Assembly (NCBI GenBank): GCA_029263195.1
Contig: JAJCXX010000018.1
Coordinates: 1 to 40,482, forward strand
Source: Acidimicrobiales bacterium
Lineage (GTDB): Bacteria; Actinomycetota; Acidimicrobiia; Acidimicrobiales; Aldehydirespiratoraceae
Reading direction: 5' to 3'
Length of the DNA: 40,482 nucleotides
Shown here one piece after another: positions 8,678-15,635 of the stretch; position 1 is the stretch's first letter; every line of letters starts with the position of its first letter. Both the position numbers and the translations under genes were made by a program. The notes below the pieces were generated by a model. The model saw nothing but the letters and a program-made list of their open reading frames with translations. It did not search any database and was not told the origin of the DNA.

Positions 8678-8735
8678 GGACAAGATCGTATATGATTATT
8701 TGATTACTGCAAGCGCATACGACTGGAGTCACCAC
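8671..8735. promoter_or_regulatory. Divergent gntR/acdS promoter with candidate GntR operator
   Basis: Plus strand: a consensus -35 TTGACA (8671-8676) is 17 bp from GATTAT (8694-8699), with a GGAG Shine-Dalgarno at 8724-8727 for acdS. Minus strand: TTGCAG (8707-8712) and TACGAT (8685-8690) are 16 bp apart, 7 nt before the gntR ATG. The near-perfect palindrome ATCGTATATGAT (8685-8696; 10 of 12 positions symmetric) overlaps both promoters. FCD-type GntR proteins bind short palindromes of this kind, so this is the likely operator. Confidence 0.55.
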
Positions 8736-9779
8736 ATGAGCCTCGACGAGTTCCGCCGCGAACCACTCCTCTTCGGGCCCTCCCCCATCCACCCTCTTCC
8801 CCGCCTGAGCCAAGCACTGGGCGGCCAGGTCGAAATCTGGGCCAAGCGCGAAGACTGCAACTCGGGGATCGCCTTCGGCGGCAACAAGGTCCGCAAACTC
8901 GAATACCTCGCCGCCGAGGCCCTCGACACCGGTTGTGACACGCTCGTCTCCATCGGCGGGATCCAGTCCAACCACACCCGCCAAGTCACCGGCGTGGCCC
9001 GCTACCTCGGACTCGAGGCCGTGACGGTGCAAGAAGGCTGGGTCGACTACAACGACATGAACTACGACAGGGTCGGCAACATCCAACTCACCCGCATCAT
9101 GGGCGGCGACATACGCATCGATCCCGCTGGATTCGACATTGGCATCCGCGACAGCTGGAAACAAGCGCTTGACTCCGTGATCGCTGCTGGCGGCAAGCCG
9201 TATCCCATCCCAGCAGGTGCATCAGACCATCCCCTCGGCGGACTCGGCTTCGCCAACTGGGCGGTCGAAGTCGAAACCCAAGAAGCTCAACTCGACGTCT
9301 TCTTCGACAACATCATCGTCTGCACCGTCACCGGATCAAGTCATGCCGGCATGATCGCCGGCTTCGCCCTCTCGGACCGCCCAGGCCGAAGAATCATCGG
9401 TATCGACGCCTCTGCAACCCTCGAACAGACCGTTGAGCAAGTCACACGGATTGCCACAAACACCGCTGAGAAGGTCGAACTCGGCCGCTCGCTCCGCGAC
9501 AACGAGATCACCGTCGTACCTGGCTACGAAGGGCCCGCCTACGGAGTGCCCGACGCCACGACCGTCGAAGCAATCCATCTGGCAGCGCGCACGGACGCGA
9601 TGCTCACCGACCCGGTCTACGAGGGCAAGTCGATGGCCGGCCTCATCGGCATGATCCGATCAGGCGAGATCTCCGCAGGATCCAAGGTCTTGTACTGCCA
9701 CCTCGGCGGCCAACCAGCGTTGCCCGCCTACGCCGGCTTCCCGGGTCTCGGCTCACCCGAACGAGAGCTCTCGAACTAG
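8736..9779 (+). CDS. acdS: 1-aminocyclopropane-1-carboxylate (ACC) deaminase
   Basis: This PLP enzyme opens the ring of ACC, the plant ethylene precursor, to 2-oxobutanoate and ammonia. From ATG 8736 the 347-residue protein aligns with known ACC deaminases almost without offset: PLP-binding Lys51 (AFGGNK), Ser78 (GGIQSN), Tyr269 (GPAYGVP), Tyr295-Glu296 (DPVYEGKSM) and Leu323 (HLGG). The last two positions separate true ACC deaminases (Glu, Leu) from D-cysteine desulfhydrases (Ser, Thr), so the deaminase call is strong. A GGAG Shine-Dalgarno lies 8 nt upstream of the ATG; an open frame back to 8676 crosses the promoter and operator and is not coding. A divergent GntR regulator and a TPP enzyme flank it. 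In a free-living bacterium it could serve nitrogen or carbon acquisition from ACC made by plants or algae. Confidence 0.93.
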   Translation: MSLDEFRREPLLFGPSPIHPLPRLSQALGGQVEIWAKREDCNSGIAFGGNKVRKLEYLAAEALDTGCDTLVSIGGIQSNHTRQVTGVARYLGLEAVTVQEGWVDYNDMNYDRVGNIQLTRIMGGDIRIDPAGFDIGIRDSWKQALDSVIAAGGKPYPIPAGASDHPLGGLGFANWAVEVETQEAQLDVFFDNIIVCTVTGSSHAGMIAGFALSDRPGRRIIGIDASATLEQTVEQVTRIATNTAEKVELGRSLRDNEITVVPGYEGPAYGVPDATTVEAIHLAARTDAMLTDPVYEGKSMAGLIGMIRSGEISAGSKVLYCHLGGQPALPAYAGFPGLGSPERELSN

Positions 9780-9807
9780 ACGCCTTCGCCACCTGCCGCG
9801 GCGTGGC

Positions 9808-10497
9808 TTGTATGGTTCGGACTTGCCTGGCGACGAGCGGCCCTTCGATGCGGTGATGTTTGATTGGTGCGGGACCCTCGTCGAGTACCCGACGGAGGAA
9901 GAGCGTTTCCAGCCGATTCTCGAGCGGCTTGGTCGACCACACGACGAGGGGGCCGTTGCCCAACTTGCGGCAGCGTTTCGCGGTGCCGAGCAGCATCGCG
10001 ATGTTCTCAGATCCGACAGGCGCTGTGACCTGTCGGCTGCGAATCACGCCGACACGAAACTGCTCATTTGCCGCATCGCCGGCATCGATGAGGAGCTTGC
10101 CATTGAGATCGAGCGCTCCTTTGGCGATCTAGACAACTACCGGACCTATCCAGAAGTCGTCGACGTCATCAGCACGCTTTACCGCAACGGCATCAAGATC
10201 GCGATCGTCAGCGACTACCACGTCGATATCCGTCCATACTTCGACTCTCTCGGCATCCTCGATCTGATCGCGGGCTTCGCCATCTCCTACGAAGTTGGAG
10301 TCACCAAACCTCACCGCCAGATGTTTGACACGGCGCTGGAGGCCCTGGGCGTTCCAGCCGAGCGGTGCCTGATGGTTGGCGACAACCCGCAACCCGACTG
10401 CGGCGCGTCGACGCTGGGAATTACCACCCTGATATTGCCGCTGCAGCGTGCACCTCGCCCGCGACTGCTCGATCGCGTGATCGCGCTCACAACCTGA
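9808..10497 (+). CDS. HAD-superfamily hydrolase with Cys at the acid/base position
   Basis: The 229-residue protein shows the four HAD motifs: motif I DWCGTL (nucleophile Asp19), motif II IAIVSDYH, motif III Lys in VGVTKPHRQ, and motif IV MVGDNPQPDCG. An alpha-helical C1-type cap lies between motifs I and II. The residue two after the nucleophile, normally Asp in phosphatases, is Cys21, so ordinary phosphatase activity cannot be assumed. The start is uncertain: TTG 9808 is used because it covers the first beta-strand, with TTG 9823 an alternative. It follows acdS by 28 bp on the same strand and could be co-transcribed, but no functional link is evident. Confidence 0.85.
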   Translation: MYGSDLPGDERPFDAVMFDWCGTLVEYPTEEERFQPILERLGRPHDEGAVAQLAAAFRGAEQHRDVLRSDRRCDLSAANHADTKLLICRIAGIDEELAIEIERSFGDLDNYRTYPEVVDVISTLYRNGIKIAIVSDYHVDIRPYFDSLGILDLIAGFAISYEVGVTKPHRQMFDTALEALGVPAERCLMVGDNPQPDCGASTLGITTLILPLQRAPRPRLLDRVIALTT

Positions 10498-10548
10498 CCG
10501 CCTCATCGACGCCGCAGACCCGATGTCCAGCGTTGTAGGGTCGTTGCG

Positions 10549-10914
10549 ATGTCCATCGCAACCTTCGCTCTCGTCGCCCTCGACTGTCCGGCCCCCAGAG
10601 AACTGGCGGCCTTCTACCAAAGCGTGGTGGGCGGCGAGGTCGAAGAGGCGGAGGCTTCCGACGATTGGGTTCGCCTACAAATTCTGTCCGGTTCGGACAT
10701 CGGATTTCAGCGTGACCCCGCGTACGTGCCTCCGCAATGGCAGACCGGAGCCCCGCAGCAAGCCCATCTCGACTTCGACGTTCCCGACCTCGACGAGGGC
10801 GAGCGGGCCGTGGTCGCCCTCGGGGCAACGAAGGCGAGCACGCAGCCGAGCCCGAACGATTGGCGCGTCTTCACTGACCCTGCCGGGCATCCATTCTGTC
10901 TCGTGAAGGCGTAG
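10549..10914 (+). CDS. VOC-family (glyoxalase/bleomycin-resistance-like) protein
   Basis: The 121-residue protein has two beta-alpha-beta-beta-beta modules of the vicinal oxygen chelate fold: an opening strand ATFALVALDCPAPRELAAFYQ, then the second module starting at QAHLDFDVPDLDEGERAV and closing with VFTDPAGHPFCLVKA. The closing DPAGHPFCL motif is common in the actinobacterial glyoxalase-like branch. A His in HLDFDV and other polar residues could bind a metal, but the enzymatic subset cannot be decided. ATG 10549 has a weak upstream TAGGG. It stands 51 bp after the HAD gene. Substrate unknown. Confidence 0.87.
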   Translation: MSIATFALVALDCPAPRELAAFYQSVVGGEVEEAEASDDWVRLQILSGSDIGFQRDPAYVPPQWQTGAPQQAHLDFDVPDLDEGERAVVALGATKASTQPSPNDWRVFTDPAGHPFCLVKA

Positions 10915-11036
10915 CGCCCGCGACCATCGAACGGCGATTCAGGTCCCGCGAATACCGTCGACGGTCTCGCGAATGATGTCGGGGTCGACGCTCCCCTGCT
11001 TGGAGTTGCCGGAGACACCAGCCACCTAGCGCTTCA
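10915..11036. other. Convergent intergenic region, no confident feature
   Basis: These 122 bp lie between the plus-strand VOC gene and the minus-strand anti-sigma gene. The only notable content is a 28-codon minus-strand frame (GTG 11025 to TGA 10939; product beginning VAGVSGNSKQGSVDPD), which reads like the C-terminal tail of a lost gene but has no supporting Shine-Dalgarno. No terminator hairpin was found. Confidence 0.3.
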
Positions 11037-11327
11037 TTAGTTGGGGTCTTGCCGCCGGTTGCCTTGTGTTCGGAGTTGTGCGACGAGTCGGTCGAAGTCG
11101 GGGGGCATGATGTTGAGCCGTTGGTCGTTGGTGGCATTGGTGAGCTGGATGGTCATGCGGATCTGGTCAACGAAGATGGTGCAGCCGTCGCACTCGTCGA
11201 GGTGCGCCTGGAAGGCGGCAAGGTCGGCAGGGTTGAGGGCTTCGTCGAGGTAGTCGGTGACGAGTTCGACGGCGTCGGCACAGCGGATGCTGAAGCTCGT
11301 TGGTTGTGGGTCGCGTTCGTCAGGCAT
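11037..11327 (-). CDS. Zinc-finger anti-sigma factor (zf-HC2/ZAS type)
   Basis: The 96-residue soluble protein carries the anti-sigma zinc-binding signature HLDECDGC (His-x3-Cys-x2-Cys at about residues 42-49) after a helix typical of ZAS domains (CADAVELVTDYLDEALNPAD). There is no transmembrane segment, so it would act as a cytoplasmic, possibly redox-sensitive, anti-sigma factor. Its ATG overlaps the stop of the upstream ECF sigma gene by 8 bp, the usual sigma/anti-sigma operon arrangement. The C-terminal part (RLVAQLRTQGNRRQDPN) is polar and unrecognised. It likely sequesters the neighbouring sigma factor until a thiol or other stress signal releases it; the signal is inferred from the family. 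Confidence 0.88.
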   Translation of the reverse strand: MPDERDPQPTSFSIRCADAVELVTDYLDEALNPADLAAFQAHLDECDGCTIFVDQIRMTIQLTNATNDQRLNIMPPDFDRLVAQLRTQGNRRQDPN

Positions 11328-11937
11328 CGGTGAAGTGCTCCTCGAGGACGGTTCTTAGAGCGGTGCGTCCTCGGTGGAGGAGCACTCGTTGATTGACTGA
11401 CGAGATGCCGAGGGTGTTACAGACTTCTGCGGCTGTCCAGCCATCAATGTCACGAAGTGTGACGACTTCTTGTTGGGATGGCGGGAGTTGCTCGATGGCG
11501 TCGGCGATCGCGGCGAGGGCTTCCTTGGATTCGAGTTGGTCGGCGGGGAGGCGTTGCCATTCGGGGGGCGACGTTGTCCAATGGCCGGGGGTTCCCTCGG
11601 CCAGCAGTCTGTCCGGATCGACCGACTGGTAGTTGCCATCGCTGGTGTGGCCCATAGCTGCGAACGGGACGATTTTGGCTTCGCGGGGTGCGAGGGTACG
11701 GACCTTGTTGAGCAAGATTCGGTAGATCCAGGTCTTGAACGATGAGCGTTGCTCGAACGCGTCGATGGATCTGATGACGGCGGCCCACGTCTCCTGCACG
11801 ACTTCTTCGGCGAGCGCGTCGGTCACGTAGGTGCGTGCGAGCCGGGTGAGGCTGGGATTGAGTTCGGTAACGAGCGCTCGGAAGGCGTCTTCGTCGCCGG
11901 CGCGGAGCGCGTTGACGATGTCAGAGTCACTGGTCAC
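11320..11937 (-). CDS. ECF-type RNA polymerase sigma factor
   Basis: The 205-residue protein has sigma region 2 (about 25-90: FRALVTELNPSLTRLARTYV, VVQETWAAVIRSIDAF, SSFKTWIYRILLNKV) and region 4 (about 140-195: AIEQLPPSQQEVVTLRDIDG, then an HTH in AEVCNTLGISSVNQRVLLHR). Between them is a longer-than-usual linker (~45 residues). GTG 11937 is preferred over the upstream in-frame TTG/ATG-like starts because the product then begins at the usual domain edge. A TACAAT hexamer 6 nt before it suggests a leaderless message. The gene is followed by its anti-sigma partner. Divergent genes encode a thioredoxin-like protein and an antiporter and may belong to the regulon. Confidence 0.92.
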   Translation of the reverse strand: MTSDSDIVNALRAGDEDAFRALVTELNPSLTRLARTYVTDALAEEVVQETWAAVIRSIDAFEQRSSFKTWIYRILLNKVRTLAPREAKIVPFAAMGHTSDGNYQSVDPDRLLAEGTPGHWTTSPPEWQRLPADQLESKEALAAIADAIEQLPPSQQEVVTLRDIDGWTAAEVCNTLGISSVNQRVLLHRGRTALRTVLEEHFTDA

Positions 11938-11943
11938 CGCCGG

Positions 11944-11949
11944 ATTGTA
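11944..11949 (-). promoter_or_regulatory. Candidate -10 element for leaderless ECF sigma transcript
   Basis: On the minus strand TACAAT sits 6 nt before the GTG at 11937, so transcription would begin at or next to the start codon. No convincing -35 hexamer was found at the expected distance, consistent with either an extended promoter or an ECF-dependent one. Confidence 0.35.
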
Positions 11950-12084
11950 GGGGCGTGTGTAACACGGGGCGGAGATGTTTGTCTGAGAACTCGTCCCCAT
12001 CGACGAATCGCTGACCTGAGCGGTCGGGGTGGGGCATCATTGCCCGACTCGGCTGAACGTCGAGTGTCTGATTGGAGACCTGTT

Positions 12085-12171
12085 GTGAACCGTCGTCTAA
12101 CTGCCCCGCCTCCCGCTGCCGACAACTGCCCGCCCGGACCGGCCCCCACAGCGACCCTCAACGCAAGATAG
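12085..12171 (+). CDS. Possible 28-residue leader peptide upstream of the thioredoxin-like gene
   Basis: A GTG at 12085 preceded by GGAGA (spacing about 7 nt) opens a 28-codon frame ending at TAG 12171, ten bases before the start of the thioredoxin-like gene. The product begins VNRRLTAPPPAADNCPPGP, is Pro-rich and contains a single Cys. Position and ribosome site suit a regulatory upstream ORF, but composition alone could arise by chance in GC-rich DNA. No terminator/antiterminator pair was recognised. Confidence 0.3.
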   Translation: MNRRLTAPPPAADNCPPGPAPTATLNAR

Positions 12172-12180
12172 GAACAGACA

Positions 12181-12696
12181 ATGCATGACCAGTACGGGAT
12201 TGCCGGTCAGCCCGCACCGGAGTTTCGATTCGAGGAATGGTTGGCCAACGTCGACGGTGACCTCCACATCGCCGACATCGACGAGCCGGTCATCTATCTC
12301 TACAACTTCCAATCATGGTGCCCGGGCTGTCACAGCCATGGCTTCCCGACGCTCAACACGGTGCGAGCCGCGTTGGAGGCCAACGGGGACGCCGATCAGG
12401 TCAAGTTCATCGCGATCCAGACCGTGTTCGAAGGCCACGATGAGAACACCAGCGATGCCGCACGCGAATCGCTCGGCCGCCACGGACTCGATGACCTCGC
12501 GTTGGGCCACGACTCCGGCCATCCCCCGACGATCATGTCGGATTACAGGACCGGGGGGACGCCGTGGACGGTCGTGATCGGGCCCCGACCCGATCGGACG
12601 GTGCTCTTCAACGGGTTCCAACTCGACGCCGTCGATGCCGTCGAACTCATCAAGACCGTGCTCGTCACCCAGAACGGCGGCACCGAACAGCCATGA
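12181..12696 (+). CDS. Thioredoxin-fold protein (TlpA/AhpC-like) with CPGC motif
   Basis: The 171-residue protein has the thioredoxin-like pattern YLYNFQSWCPGCHSHGFPTL with the redox pair Cys47-x-x-Cys50, followed by a peroxiredoxin/TlpA-type extension (QVKFIAIQTVFEG) and the cis-Pro region GTPWTVVIGP. No signal peptide is present, so it probably acts in the cytoplasm as a thiol oxidoreductase. ATG 12181 has TAGGAA about 7 nt upstream. Its stop overlaps the antiporter start by 4 bp (ATGA, 12693-12696), so the two are co-translated. Its position opposite an ECF sigma/ZAS anti-sigma pair hints at a thiol-stress regulon; this is inference. Confidence 0.88.
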   Translation: MHDQYGIAGQPAPEFRFEEWLANVDGDLHIADIDEPVIYLYNFQSWCPGCHSHGFPTLNTVRAALEANGDADQVKFIAIQTVFEGHDENTSDAARESLGRHGLDDLALGHDSGHPPTIMSDYRTGGTPWTVVIGPRPDRTVLFNGFQLDAVDAVELIKTVLVTQNGGTEQP

Positions 12697-13952
12697 CCGA
12701 GCTGTTGATCATTGCGTTGGCCGTGTTCGGTTATGCGCTCGTGTCGAAGCCTCTCTCGATGTCTCCCGTGACCGCACCGATGGCGTTCACGACGGTGGGC
12801 ATCATCGTCGGATCCGGCGGTTTCGGCTGGTTCGACCTCAAGTTGGAAGCCGAGGCCACCTCGATCCTGGTCGAGGCGACGCTCGTGCTGGTGTTGTTCA
12901 CCGACGCCATCCGAATCGATCTTCGCGTCCTGCGCCGCCAGGCGGCCCTCCCCGCGCGAATGCTGGGCATCGGCCTACCCCTGACGATCCTCACCGGAAC
13001 CGCACTGGCCGTGATCGTCGTCCCCGGCCTAAGTGTGATCGAGGCCGCACTGCTCGCTGCGGTGTTGGCACCGACCGACGCTGCGCTTGGACAGGCCGTG
13101 GTCAGCGACGGTCGACTTCCGGTGAGGATCCGTCAGACCCTCAACGTCGAGAGCGGACTGAACGACGGAATGGCGGTGCCGGTCGTGACGGTGCTGCTCG
13201 CCGCCGCCTCCGCCGAAGCAGCAGGCGGCGCCTCCGACTGGGTCGGTCTCGCAGCCCGTCAGGTCGGCTTCGGGGTCCTCGCCGGGGTCGCGGCCGGGGT
13301 GATCGGGGGACGCGTGTTGGACCATCGAGCCGTTGCTGGTCATGTGGAGGGCATCTACCGGCAGCTCGCGACAATCGCCATCGCCGTTGCGGCATTCGCT
13401 CTGGCCGGGGTGTTGGACGGCAATGGATTCATCGCTGCCTTCGTTGCCGGGCTGTCATTCGGTCGAGTCGCCCGCGAACAGTGCACCGGCATCCTGGACT
13501 TCACCGAGGACGAGGGCGAACTCTTGTCGGCAATCACCTTCGTGCTGTTCGGGGCTGTGCTCGTGGGACCGGTACTCGACGACCTCACGTGGCAGATCGC
13601 GCTATACGCCGTGTTGTCGCTCACCGTCGTGCGCATCGTCCCCGTCGTGCTGTCGCTGACCTCATCGGGGACGTTCTTCGAGACTCGACTGTTTCTGGGT
13701 TGGTTCGGACCCCGCGGCCTGGCGTCGATCCTGTTCGCGCTACTCGTGGTCGAAGAGCTCGACTCGGATGTCGGTCAAACCATCTTCACGGTGGCGGCGT
13801 GGACCGTACTCGTGAGTATCGTCGCCCACGGACTCACCTCAGGTGTGTGGGCGGGCCGTCTCGCGCGACGCCTCGACGCTGAGACCCGACCGATGCCGGA
13901 AATGGAACCGGTGCCCGAACTTGCGACCCGCACCCGTGCCGCGGAGCTGTAA
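12693..13952 (+). CDS. CPA1-family cation:proton antiporter (NhaP-like)
   Basis: The 419-residue protein has about 12 hydrophobic segments beginning with LLIIALAVFGYALVSKPL. It contains the antiporter signatures VLAPTDAALGQAVV (ion-site Thr-Asp) and NVESGLNDGMAVPVV (the family's ES-x-x-ND motif), plus a Gly/Arg-rich GWFGPRGLASILFALL near the end. These place it in the CPA1 Na+(K+)/H+ exchangers. Start ATG 12693 lies within the ATGA overlap with the thioredoxin-like gene; an in-frame extension upstream would read through that gene and is rejected. The short acidic C-terminal tail lacks the RCK or CBS domain found in some relatives. Probable role: pH and Na+ homeostasis at the cytoplasmic membrane. 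Confidence 0.92.
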   Translation: MTELLIIALAVFGYALVSKPLSMSPVTAPMAFTTVGIIVGSGGFGWFDLKLEAEATSILVEATLVLVLFTDAIRIDLRVLRRQAALPARMLGIGLPLTILTGTALAVIVVPGLSVIEAALLAAVLAPTDAALGQAVVSDGRLPVRIRQTLNVESGLNDGMAVPVVTVLLAAASAEAAGGASDWVGLAARQVGFGVLAGVAAGVIGGRVLDHRAVAGHVEGIYRQLATIAIAVAAFALAGVLDGNGFIAAFVAGLSFGRVAREQCTGILDFTEDEGELLSAITFVLFGAVLVGPVLDDLTWQIALYAVLSLTVVRIVPVVLSLTSSGTFFETRLFLGWFGPRGLASILFALLVVEELDSDVGQTIFTVAAWTVLVSIVAHGLTSGVWAGRLARRLDAETRPMPEMEPVPELATRTRAAEL

Positions 13953-14033
13953 CGATCGGCCTCGCTGCTGGTCTAGCTGCAGGGGCGTGGTGTTCGTCGA
14001 ACATCACAAGAGGACCACAGCAACGGAGACCTC

Positions 14034-15509
14034 ATGACAACTGCAACGCTCGAACTCTCCCATTCCTACGCCGACGAGTTCCCCGAGATGGCTGTGGCTT
14101 GGCAAGCCGGTTCGGCTTCAGATCCGCATCTGATCGTCGTGAACGAGTCGCTCGCTGACGAACTCGGCCTCGATGGAGCGTGGCTCGAATCGGACCTCGG
14201 CCTCGGGCTGCTGGTCGGCACCACACTCCCGATTGACACCATGCCGGTGGCGATGGCCTACGCCGGCCATCAGTTCGGTGGCTACTCTCCAACGCTGGGT
14301 GACGGACGGGCACTGCTCGTCGGGGAGCTGTCCCGACCGGACGGATCACTGGTCGATGTCCATCTGAAGGGCTCGGGCCGCACCCCGTATGCACGCGGTG
14401 GCGACGGTCGGGCCACCCTGCCCGCCATGCTGCGCGAGTTCCTGATCGCTGAGGCAATGCATGCGCTCGGTGTCTCGACGACCCGTGCGTTGGCCGTCGC
14501 GGCAACCGGCGACGACGTCCTCCGGGATGGACCCGCCGCCGGAGCCGTGCTGACCCGCATCGCGTCGAGCCACCTGCGCGTCGGGTCGTTCCAATACGCC
14601 GCCGCGAACGCTACCGACCCGGACCTGGTTCAACGCCTGGCCGACTACGCGATCGAGCGTCACTATCCGGCTCTCGTCGGCCGTGACGGCCGCTACCTGG
14701 CGTTTCTCGAGTCGGTCGTCGACGCCCAGGCGGCGCTCGTCGCACAGTGGATGCTGAATGGCTTCATCCATGGCGTGATGAACACCGACAACATGTTGGT
14801 GTCGGGCGAAACCATCGATTACGGGCCGTGCGCATTCATGGATCGCTTCGACCCGTCCACGGTCTACAGCTCGATCGATAGCGACGGCCGCTACGCCTTC
14901 GGGAACCAGCCGGCCGTCGCTCAATGGAACCTCGCCCGGCTCGCCGAGACACTGCTCGGACTGATTGATGACGACCGGGAGGCGGCCATCGCAGCTGCGA
15001 CCGCTGTCCTCAAGACGTACCCCGACCGCTACCTCCATCACTGGCGCCAAGGCATGCATGCCAAGATCGGACTGTCAGCGGAGGCCAGCTCCGACGCGGC
15101 GCTCTACGACGAGCTCCTCAACATGATGTACGACGCGAAGGCCGACTTCACGCTCACCTTCCGGTCGCTCTCCAACGTCCTACGTGGTGACGACTCGGCA
15201 CTGCGCACGATCATCGACAGTCCAGGTCTCGACTCCTGGATCGCCGATTGGCGCCAGCGCCTCGACGACGAAGGTGCTGTCCTGGCAACCGTCGCCGACG
15301 AGATGGACCGCAACAACCCGCTCTACATTCCCCGAAACCATCTCGTCGAGGAAGCACTCGACGCGGCCGGACATGGCGACCTGTCGCCGTTCACAGAGCT
15401 ACTCGGGGTGGTCACCAGCCCATTCGATGCCCAAGAAGGCCTCCAGCGCTTCGCCGTGCCACCCGACGAATCATTCGCAGCCACCTATCAAACCTTCTGT
15501 GGTACGTGA
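14034..15509 (+). CDS. selO: Protein adenylyltransferase SelO (YdiU/UPF0061)
   Basis: SelO is a pseudokinase-fold enzyme that transfers AMP to protein hydroxyl groups. The 491-residue sequence has the family hallmarks: MAYAGHQFGGYSPTLGDGRA, HLKGSGRTPYARGGDGRA, FLIAEAMHALGVSTTRAL and HGVMNTDNMLVSGETIDYGP (metal-binding Asn/Asp). Length matches bacterial homologues. The C-terminus is TFCGT, so a Cys stands near the end, where many bacterial members have Cys-Ser-Ser and vertebrate SelO has selenocysteine. ATG 14034 has GGAGA about 6 nt upstream. It is monocistronic or follows the antiporter by 81 bp. In other bacteria SelO affects redox-stress protein modification, which fits the thiol-oxidoreductase neighbourhood. 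Confidence 0.95.
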   Translation: MTTATLELSHSYADEFPEMAVAWQAGSASDPHLIVVNESLADELGLDGAWLESDLGLGLLVGTTLPIDTMPVAMAYAGHQFGGYSPTLGDGRALLVGELSRPDGSLVDVHLKGSGRTPYARGGDGRATLPAMLREFLIAEAMHALGVSTTRALAVAATGDDVLRDGPAAGAVLTRIASSHLRVGSFQYAAANATDPDLVQRLADYAIERHYPALVGRDGRYLAFLESVVDAQAALVAQWMLNGFIHGVMNTDNMLVSGETIDYGPCAFMDRFDPSTVYSSIDSDGRYAFGNQPAVAQWNLARLAETLLGLIDDDREAAIAAATAVLKTYPDRYLHHWRQGMHAKIGLSAEASSDAALYDELLNMMYDAKADFTLTFRSLSNVLRGDDSALRTIIDSPGLDSWIADWRQRLDDEGAVLATVADEMDRNNPLYIPRNHLVEEALDAAGHGDLSPFTELLGVVTSPFDAQEGLQRFAVPPDESFAATYQTFCGT

Positions 15510-15635
15510 AGCCTGACGTCGCTACGGGCGCGTTCAGCATCGGCACCGGCTGCCGGTCGGCCATGACAAGATGTTTCCGAAGGCCGGGCCGCGATGCTCA
15601 CCAGGCCGGCATCGAGATGGAGCGCAGTGCGAACA

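Noticed and set aside
8736..9779. D-cysteine desulfhydrase as the identity of the PLP enzyme
   Set aside because: The specificity positions carry Glu (DPVYEGKSM) and Leu (HLGG), as in true ACC deaminases, instead of Ser and Thr.
10939..11025. 28-codon minus-strand frame as a gene
   Set aside because: No ribosome site, no partner, and position after a stop; it looks at most like the tail of a lost gene.
12635..13882. Plus-strand open frame of 415 codons within the antiporter gene
   Set aside because: Arg-rich product in the +1 frame of a gene with clear membrane helices and CPA1 motifs.
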